Source: Halococcaceae archaeon
GTDB lineage: Archaea > Halobacteriota > Halobacteria > Halobacteriales > Halalkalicoccaceae
Assembly (NCBI GenBank): GCA_007129135.1
Contig: SKWB01000182.1
Location: 1-6,712, forward strand
DNA length: 6,712 nt
Reading direction: 5' to 3'
Each line of letters opens with the position of its first letter. Position 1 is the first letter of the stretch. Shown here in pieces: positions 1-3,764 of this stretch. A program made the translations under genes and the position numbers. A model generated the notes under the pieces. The model was given only the letters and a program-made list of their open reading frames with translations, did no database searches and was not told the DNA's origin.

Positions 1-126
1 GACGACGACGTGTTCTTCCACATGGAGGACGTCGGCGGTGAAGACCTGACCGAAGGCACCGAGATCGAATTCGACATCGAACAGGCCCCGAAGGGCCCCC
101 GCGCGACGAACGTCGTCCGCAACTAA
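1..126 (+). CDS. cspA: Cold-shock domain protein CspA, C-terminal part (5' end outside window)
   Basis: The first 41 codons visible are in frame from base 1 and end at TAA. They read DDDVFFHMEDVGG, then an acidic stretch, and finish EFDIEQAPKGPRATNVVRN. This matches the second half of small haloarchaeal cold-shock (CspA-type, single OB-fold) proteins: VFFHMEDV corresponds to the RNP2-type strand VFFHxS of bacterial CspA, and KGPRATNV to the conserved last strand (KGPQAANV). The full family length is about 64-70 residues, so roughly the first 25 residues, including the RNP1 strand, lie upstream of the window. The family binds single-stranded nucleic acid and acts as an RNA chaperone in the cytoplasm. 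The next gene is convergent, so this gene ends its transcription unit here. Confidence 0.9.
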   Translation, partial: DDDVFFHMEDVGGEDLTEGTEIEFDIEQAPKGPRATNVVRN

Positions 127-162
127 CCCGACCCCCACCTCGCACGAGCGACACGGGATCGG

Positions 163-176
163 TTTTCCGTTTCTTT
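163..176 (+). terminator. T-rich putative terminator after cspA
   Basis: Three short T runs (TTTT, TTT, TTT) fall within 14 bases, starting 36 nt after the cspA stop. They stand out in a GC-rich intergenic region lying between convergent genes. Archaeal termination commonly occurs at oligo-T tracts without a hairpin. This is inferred from composition only. Confidence 0.45.
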
Positions 177-242
177 CACGACCCCCCAGAGACGGCTCCG
201 GAGGTTCGTGACGGGTGATTTCGACTCACAGCCGAGGGTCTC

Positions 243-758
243 TCAGCCCGTCCGCGTCCGCTCGTAGGCCGCGCCGCCGAGACAGCCGATCGGTATCGTC
301 AGCCAGAACGTCCACGCGAAGGCGGCGAGACCGACGAGCGCGACGAACCACCCCGCCTCGGTCAGCAGCGTCCCCGTCGAGGCGGGGCCCGAGCCGAACG
401 CGAGGGTGACGACGAGAAGGTAGAGTCCGACGAGCGAGACGAGGTAGGTCACGACCGTCGCGAGCAGTCCGCCGAGCAGGCCTCCGAACCGGCCTCCCTC
501 CGGAAGCACGCGCCAGACGGCGAGCGCCGAGACGAACGCGGCGGGCACTATCAGCGGGACGGCCGACAGCGCGACCAACGAGAGCGCGGGATCACCGAGA
601 CCGAGCGGGGCCGAGAGGACCATCACGAGCGAGAAGAGGAGCGCGACGGCGAGCGCTGCCATCGCTCCCGCGTAGCCGGCGCCGACGTCACGTCGATCGG
701 CCCCCGGCAACCGCTCGCGGATGCGCCCGAAGACCGGGTGTCGACCGGTGGCGCTCAT
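243..758 (-). CDS. Four-helix integral membrane protein, haloarchaeal hypothetical
   Basis: The 171-residue protein has a short polar, Arg-rich N-terminus (residues 1-26) and about four hydrophobic segments: roughly 27-52, 60-82, 92-121 and 134-160. It ends in a short basic tail (YERTRTG). A Gly-rich turn (GGRFGGLLGGLLA, residues 88-100) precedes the third helix. No catalytic or transport motif is visible. The layout resembles the small glycine-rich four-helix membrane proteins common in haloarchaea (DUF5518-like), but I cannot assign a family firmly. The ATG at 758 is supported by a TATA-like box 27 nt upstream and no Shine-Dalgarno, which fits a leaderless message. It lies 65 nt downstream of arsM on the same strand. 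Because it has its own promoter signal, a role in arsenic handling should not be assumed. It converges with cspA. Confidence 0.8.
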   Translation of the reverse strand: MSATGRHPVFGRIRERLPGADRRDVGAGYAGAMAALAVALLFSLVMVLSAPLGLGDPALSLVALSAVPLIVPAAFVSALAVWRVLPEGGRFGGLLGGLLATVVTYLVSLVGLYLLVVTLAFGSGPASTGTLLTEAGWFVALVGLAAFAWTFWLTIPIGCLGGAAYERTRTG

Positions 759-781
759 ACCCTATCTAATCCGTCATGTCG

Positions 782-788
782 TAAATAC
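782..788 (-). promoter_or_regulatory. TATA-like box for the 243-758 membrane protein
   Basis: On the minus strand the sequence reads GTATTTA, centred about 27 nt upstream of the ATG at 758. This is the spacing expected for a haloarchaeal TATA box driving a leaderless or near-leaderless transcript. It lies in the 65-nt gap after arsM and suggests independent expression of the downstream gene. Confidence 0.5.
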
Positions 789-809
789 GTTCGGAGTGCG
801 TACAGAGGG

Positions 810-837
810 GGAAGCCGGAACACTCAGGTCGGCTTCC
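810..837 (-). terminator. Inverted repeat spanning the arsM stop codon, possible 3'-end hairpin
   Basis: GGAAGCCG at 810-817 pairs perfectly with CGGCTTCC at 830-837, giving an 8-bp stem with a 12-nt loop. The arsM stop codon (824-826) lies inside the loop. In the arsM transcript the stem is followed by a C-rich stretch, not a U run, so it does not look like a bacterial intrinsic terminator. It could still stabilise the 3' end or help separate arsM from the downstream membrane-protein gene. Confidence 0.4.
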
Positions 838-1612
838 GCCCCTCGATCGTCGCCGAGACGATCAGCTCCTCCAGGTCGTGCTCGTCGGACCACTCGCGGA
901 TGAACGCCGCGCTCTCCTCTTTGGGTTCGATCCGGATCCCCTCGAACCCCACAGCGGAGAGCATGGTCTCCAGCTCGTCGACGGTCGCCGCGCCCGCGAC
1001 ACAGCCGGCGAGGCTGTCGAGGTCCGTCGCGATTTCCTCGGGGATCTCCGCCCCCGCGACGACGTCCGAGACCGCGAGACGTCCCCCGGGGCGCAGGACA
1101 CGATAGGCCTCCTCGAACACCCGCTCTTTCGCCGGCGAGAGGTTGATCACGCAGTTCGAGACGATCACGTCGACGGAGCGGTCGGGAACTGGCAGGTGTT
1201 CGATCTCGCCCAGCCGGAACTCGACGTTCTCGCTCCCGTTCCGCTCGGCGTTCTCGCGTGCCCGCTCGACCATCTCCGGGGTCATGTCGACGCCGATCAC
1301 CCGGCCCCCTTCCCCGACCTCGCGAGCGGCGAGGAAACAGTCGAAGCCGCCGCCCGAGCCGAGGTCTAGTACCGTGTCACCCGGTTCGAGGCTCGCGATC
1401 GCCGTCGGGTTGCCGCAGCCGAGGCCGAGGTTCGCGCCCGCCTCGACCGCGTTCACGTCCTCGCTGTCGTATCCCAATCGTTCGCCGTAGCCCTCGTCCG
1501 TGGGGCCACCCCGGTCGCTCTCGCCGTCGTCACAGCAGCCGCCGGACTCCGCGATCCGGCCGTACCGCTCGCGGACGGCCGCTCGTTGGGCACGCTCGCG
1601 CTCGCCGCTCAT
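824..1612 (-). CDS. arsM: Arsenite S-adenosylmethionine methyltransferase ArsM
   Basis: This cytoplasmic enzyme methylates As(III) using S-adenosylmethionine, giving mono-, di- and possibly trimethyl arsenicals. The 262-residue protein has a Rossmann methyltransferase core: motif I VLDLGSGGGFDC (residues 81-92), acidic residue D109 ending the second strand (VIGVD), and LRPGGRLAVSD (173-183). All family-typical cysteine sites are present: the pair C26/C27 (SGGCC), C66 in LGLGCGNPTA, C154 in SNCVINL and C204 in AGCVAGA. C154 and C204 correspond to the arsenic-binding cysteines; the first two sites correspond to the disulfide-forming pair in the algal enzyme. The frame stays open further upstream, but the ATG at 1612 is chosen because it overlaps the arsR stop (ATGA) and gives the usual N-terminus. 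It is translated with arsR and is probably induced by As(III). An arsR-linked arsM is known from Halobacterium NRC-1. Confidence 0.95.
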   Translation of the reverse strand: MSGERERAQRAAVRERYGRIAESGGCCDDGESDRGGPTDEGYGERLGYDSEDVNAVEAGANLGLGCGNPTAIASLEPGDTVLDLGSGGGFDCFLAAREVGEGGRVIGVDMTPEMVERARENAERNGSENVEFRLGEIEHLPVPDRSVDVIVSNCVINLSPAKERVFEEAYRVLRPGGRLAVSDVVAGAEIPEEIATDLDSLAGCVAGAATVDELETMLSAVGFEGIRIEPKEESAAFIREWSDEHDLEELIVSATIEGRKPT

Positions 1613-1959
1613 CGGTCCACCTCGTCGAGCGCCGCACAGAGCCGCCTCGCGCGGTCGGTCGGGCCGTAGTAGCGCCACCGACCCTCCTTCCGGCGGGTGA
1701 GCAGCCCCGCATCGTGGAGTTCCGAGAGCGCGCGGCTCACCGTGCTCTGGCTCGCCTCGACGAGGGGGACGAACTCGCAGGCACAGACCTCCCCGTCGGC
1801 GGCGAGCGCCGAGCGCAACAGCGCGTAACGTGTCTCCGAGCCCGCAGCCGAGAGCGCGCGCACGTCCCGTTCGAGCCGTTCCGGCGGGAGTCCGTGGTCG
1901 ACCCCCGAGCAGCAGTCGGTTCGTTCGATCAGCCCATCCATGTATGTTTGTATGGCCAT
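1609..1959 (-). CDS. arsR: ArsR-family metalloregulator of the arsRM operon
   Basis: This 116-residue winged-helix repressor probably binds the arsRM promoter and releases it on binding As(III) or Sb(III). The core runs from RALSAAGSETRYALLR (residues 34-49) through the recognition helix region ASQSTVSRALSELHDAGLL (69-87) to the wing TRRKEGRWRYY (88-98). EVCACEF (57-63) supplies C59 and C61, equivalent to the CxC thiol motif of classical ArsR (ELCVCDL). A second pair, C16/C17 (TDCCSG), lies N-terminal, like the N-terminal CC of Corynebacterium ArsR. Its stop overlaps the arsM start by four bases (ATGA), so the two are translationally coupled. The start is uncertain: ATG at 1959 gives MAIQTYMDGL. 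A second in-frame ATG at 1941 lies about 25 nt from an AT-rich TATA-like element and would suit a leaderless transcript, giving a 110-residue protein. Function rests on family motifs and context. Confidence 0.92.
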   Translation of the reverse strand: MAIQTYMDGLIERTDCCSGVDHGLPPERLERDVRALSAAGSETRYALLRSALAADGEVCACEFVPLVEASQSTVSRALSELHDAGLLTRRKEGRWRYYGPTDRARRLCAALDEVDR

Positions 1960-1970
1960 CTATGCATATG
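1938..1970 (-). promoter_or_regulatory. arsRM promoter and candidate ArsR operator
   Basis: This AT-rich patch covers the arsR start region. It contains overlapping palindromes: TATGCATA (1961-1968), CATATG (1965-1970) and ATGGCCAT (1952-1959). CCAT/ATGG ends also flank a 10-nt core at 1938-1955. On the minus strand, TTTCATATGCATA is the best TATA-like candidate. It would place the transcription start near the second arsR ATG (1941). Palindromes overlapping a TATA box are what a dimeric ArsR repressor would need for autoregulation. The operator assignment is inferred. Confidence 0.45.
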
Positions 1971-2060
1971 AAACTGCCGGACGGATCGAGAGGTCGGGCC
2001 TCGCTGGCATCTCTCCGTCTACTGGTCCTCGCGTTCCCGTTCGAACTCGCCTAGACGATC

Positions 2061-2098
2061 AGTGTGAGTAGCCTCGGCGGACCCCGATGGGTCACACT
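2061..2098. repeat. Inverted repeat AGTGTGA...TCACACT in the arsR/DUF6360 intergenic region
   Basis: AGTGTGA (2061-2067) and TCACACT (2092-2098) form a perfect 7-bp inverted repeat whose half-sites are 31 bp apart, close to three helical turns. The space between them contains a weaker internal pairing (TCGG 2074-2077 with CCGA 2084-2087, extendable by two C-G pairs across a one-base bulge). It lies 28 bp upstream of the TATA-like box of the downstream gene and about 100 bp from arsR. It could be a two-site operator or an RNA stem; nothing in the sequence decides between these. Confidence 0.4.
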
Positions 2099-2125
2099 CC
2101 TCGAGCGAGAGACCGAGTCGTCGCC

Positions 2126-2132
2126 GATATAC
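2126..2132 (+). promoter_or_regulatory. TATA box for the DUF6360-like gene
   Basis: GATATAC is centred 26 nt upstream of the ATG at 2155, in an otherwise GC-rich region. This is the canonical distance for a leaderless haloarchaeal transcript, and no Shine-Dalgarno is present. The rest of the 195-nt gap between arsR and this gene holds the arsR promoter and an inverted repeat. Confidence 0.6.
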
Positions 2133-2154
2133 GTCTCCGAAGCGTCCCTCCCCC

Positions 2155-2433
2155 ATGGCAGACCGCTTGCTCCGCGTGAACGCGTACACGACGCTCGACC
2201 TGGCGGACGCCGAGGTACGCGGTCACGGCTGGCAGGAAGAGGCGTTCGCGGTCGTGAATGCGACGAGCGCGCGAGAGGAGCCCGAACACGTCGAACTCCA
2301 GATCGAACTCGACGAGATCGACGACCTCCCGGCCCACGCGGAGACGGTTCGGCTCTCGCCCGAGGAGGCGAGAACGCTGGCGGCGGAGCTAGAGCGACAC
2401 GCGACACGGGTCGAGGAGTCCGATCGGTCCTGA
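2155..2433 (+). CDS. Small acidic conserved haloarchaeal protein (DUF6360-like)
   Basis: This 92-residue soluble protein has no signal peptide or membrane segment and no cysteine. It starts MADRLLRVNAYTTLDLADAEV, continues with a predicted beta-rich half including EEAFAVVNATS and HVELQIELDEID, and ends in a helix (SPEEARTLAAELERHATRVEE, about residues 67-87). I recall this pattern from small haloarchaeal proteins of unknown function labelled DUF6360; the family name is from memory and function is unknown. The acidic composition, strong G/C third-base bias and a TATA box 26 nt upstream support a real gene. It is monocistronic and converges on the BrkB-type gene with abutting stop codons, so its terminator must lie inside the neighbouring gene. 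Confidence 0.82.
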   Translation: MADRLLRVNAYTTLDLADAEVRGHGWQEEAFAVVNATSAREEPEHVELQIELDEIDDLPAHAETVRLSPEEARTLAAELERHATRVEESDRS

Positions 2434-3216
2434 TCAGGGCGTCGAGCGCTCCGAAAGCACCGCGTTCACCGCCGCCCCGAGCAGGACGAGGGTCGCACCC
2501 AGGTAGAGCCAGGTGAGAAAGAGGAGCACCGCACCGATGATCCCGTACGCCTGGTACTGGTCGGCGTTCGCGGCGTAGAGCGAGAACAGCGCCTGGAGTA
2601 CCACCCAGCCGGCAGCCGCGAGCACCGCACCCGGGACCACCTCCCGGACCGAGTGGCCCGGGGGAGACATCACCGTGTAGAGCGGGAGGAAGACGACGAC
2701 GAGACCGAGGCCGAGTCCGAGAGAGGTGAGCGCCCCGGCGAACGGGACCGCCGCGGCCGCCGCGTCCCCCGCGACCGCCTCGACGGCGACCAGCGCGACG
2801 AGCGCGACGACGACCGTCAGGATCACCACGAGGCCGTGTTTCACCTGGTCGAGGATCGGGGTCTCGCCCGCGTAGCGATAGAGGTCGTCGAAGGCGACGT
2901 CGATCGCGCGGAACACCTTGAGCGCGCTCCAGCCGAGCGCGAGCAGCCCGCCGACGGACGCCCCGAGCTGGCCGGTCTCGCCGCCGAGCGCCTCCTCGAC
3001 GACCTGCTCCCCGCTGTCGGAGAGGTACTCCTCGGTCAGCCCCACGACGGCGGTCGCGAGTCCCTCCTCGCCCAGCGCCGATCCGACCACCAGCGTGAGC
3101 AGGAGGAGGGGGATGACCGAGAAGAAGGCGTAGTAGGCGATGCTCGCGGCCATGAACGTGAGCCCCTCCTCGCGGGCACGTTCGACCACGACGCGACCCG
3201 TCTCGATGGCTCCCAT
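2434..3216 (-). CDS. YihY/virulence factor BrkB family membrane protein
   Basis: The 260-residue inner-membrane protein has about six hydrophobic helices, near residues 24-46, 84-106, 128-150, 160-182, 194-216 and 224-252. Family-typical features are the first-helix signature AASIAYYAFFSVIPLLLL (residues 23-40), the LGWSALKVFRAIDVAFDDLY segment (94-113) and the last-helix segment WLYLGATLVLLGAAVNA (236-252). The same pattern ends bacterial YihY/UPF0761 proteins. The biochemical role of the family is not settled: it was once called ribonuclease BN in error, and transport roles have been proposed. The ATG at 3216 follows a TATA-like box by about 29 nt. The gene is divergent from uspA (93-nt gap) and converges on the DUF6360-like gene with abutting stops. 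Family assignment is confident; function is not. Confidence 0.92.
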   Translation of the reverse strand: MGAIETGRVVVERAREEGLTFMAASIAYYAFFSVIPLLLLTLVVGSALGEEGLATAVVGLTEEYLSDSGEQVVEEALGGETGQLGASVGGLLALGWSALKVFRAIDVAFDDLYRYAGETPILDQVKHGLVVILTVVVALVALVAVEAVAGDAAAAAVPFAGALTSLGLGLGLVVVFLPLYTVMSPPGHSVREVVPGAVLAAAGWVVLQALFSLYAANADQYQAYGIIGAVLLFLTWLYLGATLVLLGAAVNAVLSERSTP

Positions 3217-3240
3217 CGTCTATCGTTCGCCCCAGAGCGG

Positions 3241-3250
3241 CCAATAGCTT
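3241..3250 (-). promoter_or_regulatory. TATA-like box for the BrkB-family gene
   Basis: On the minus strand AAGCTATTGG is the only AT-richer element in the divergent gap at suitable distance, about 29 nt before the ATG at 3216. It is a weak match to the haloarchaeal consensus. Confidence 0.4.
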
Positions 3251-3280
3251 GGTGTTGCATCGGCCACCTCCTGCCGCAGC

Positions 3281-3288
3281 CTTTTGCC
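3281..3288 (+). promoter_or_regulatory. TATA-like box for uspA
   Basis: CTTTTGCC lies about 25 nt upstream of the uspA ATG and is the only T-rich element in a GC-rich stretch. The spacing predicts transcription starting at or within a few bases of the ATG. Confidence 0.45.
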
Positions 3289-3293
3289 GGCGA

Positions 3294-3309
3294 GCGTCGT
3301 AGACGACGC
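3294..3309. repeat. Perfect 7-2-7 palindrome directly before the uspA start codon
   Basis: GCGTCGT (3294-3300), an AG spacer, then ACGACGC (3303-3309) form a perfect two-fold repeat ending one base before the ATG at 3310. It sits between the TATA-like box and the start, at the predicted transcription start. A dimeric regulator bound here would block initiation. If transcribed, the 2-nt spacer is too short for a simple tight hairpin, so a DNA site is more likely than an RNA structure. Confidence 0.5.
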
Positions 3310-3720
3310 ATGCACGTTCTGGTTCCCGTCGACGATTCGGACCCCTCGCGGGAGGCGCTCGCGCTCGCCTGCGAGACCTATCCCGACGCCCGGATCACCG
3401 CGCTGCACGTCCTCGAGCCGATGCACGACGAGCCGGCGATGTGGCTCTCTGAGGAGCAGCGGAAGGAGGCCGCCGAGGAGGAGACCGGGGAACTCTTCGA
3501 CGGACTACGGAAGACCGCCGAGGAGTACGGCGTCGACCTGCGGACCGAGTCGGTCTACGGGACGCCCGCGCGGGCGGTCGTGGCGTTCGTCGAGGAACAC
3601 GACGTCGACCACGTCTTCGTCGGGAGCCACGGCCGGACGGGGGCCTCGCGGGTGCTGCTGGGCAGCGTCGCCGAGGGAGTCGTCCGGCGCTCTCCGGTGC
3701 CGGTTACGGTCGCCCGGTAG
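3310..3720 (+). CDS. Universal stress protein, UspA family
   Basis: The 136-residue cytoplasmic protein is a single Usp domain. It begins MHVLVPVDDSDPSREAL, with the first beta strand followed by the nucleotide-binding Asp (D8/D9), and continues with ITALHVLEP (residues 29-37). The ATP-binding signature G-2x-G-9x-G-S is complete: G105, G108, G118 and S119 in the stretch from VGSHGRTG to LLGSVAEGVVRRSPVPV. It is therefore probably of the ATP-binding subclass and likely acts as a dimer. The frame is open far upstream, but the ATG at 3310 is chosen because it starts exactly at the first Usp strand and follows a TATA-like box by about 25 nt. A perfect palindrome abuts the start. The gene stands 45 nt before the RPA gene, which may have its own promoter. 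The exact stress role cannot be read from sequence. Confidence 0.95.
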   Translation: MHVLVPVDDSDPSREALALACETYPDARITALHVLEPMHDEPAMWLSEEQRKEAAEEETGELFDGLRKTAEEYGVDLRTESVYGTPARAVVAFVEEHDVDHVFVGSHGRTGASRVLLGSVAEGVVRRSPVPVTVAR

Positions 3721-3730
3721 AGACGACAGC

Positions 3731-3737
3731 GTTATGC
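3731..3737 (+). promoter_or_regulatory. Possible TATA box for the RPA gene
   Basis: GTTATGC is the only AT-containing element of suitable type in the 44-nt gap after uspA. It is centred about 31 nt before the ATG at 3765 and would give a leader of about 5 nt. Read-through from uspA is equally possible. Confidence 0.35.
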
Positions 3738-3764
3738 GCGGGCCGGCCGTCGCATGCCGTAGAA

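Noticed and set aside
1613..1678. N-terminal extension of ArsM (22 extra residues from ATG 1678)
   Set aside because: The extension is Arg-rich, overlaps the 3' end of arsR, and is not part of the ArsM family. The ATG at 1612 overlaps the arsR stop in the typical coupled arrangement.
1968..2054. 28-codon open frame MKLPDGSRGRASLASLRLLVLAFPFELA divergent from arsR
   Set aside because: The first half has poor G/C third-base bias, the peptide is basic rather than acidic, and there is no clear promoter. Its start lies in the arsR palindrome cluster. A real small protein here cannot be excluded but is not supported.
2051..3244. 397-codon minus-strand open frame overlapping the BrkB gene in another frame
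   Set aside because: It is Arg/Gly/Pro-rich and lacks the acidic composition of its neighbours. The overlapping frame encodes a clear six-helix YihY/BrkB protein.
2653..3720. 355-codon reading of the UspA frame starting far upstream
   Set aside because: The first about 220 codons are antisense to the BrkB gene and non-homologous in character. The Usp domain starts precisely at the ATG at 3310, which has a TATA-like box 25 nt upstream.
3741..3748. 8-bp palindrome GGCCGGCC between uspA and RPA
   Set aside because: A GC-only palindrome of this length is expected by chance in DNA of this composition, and it does not sit at a special spacing from either gene.
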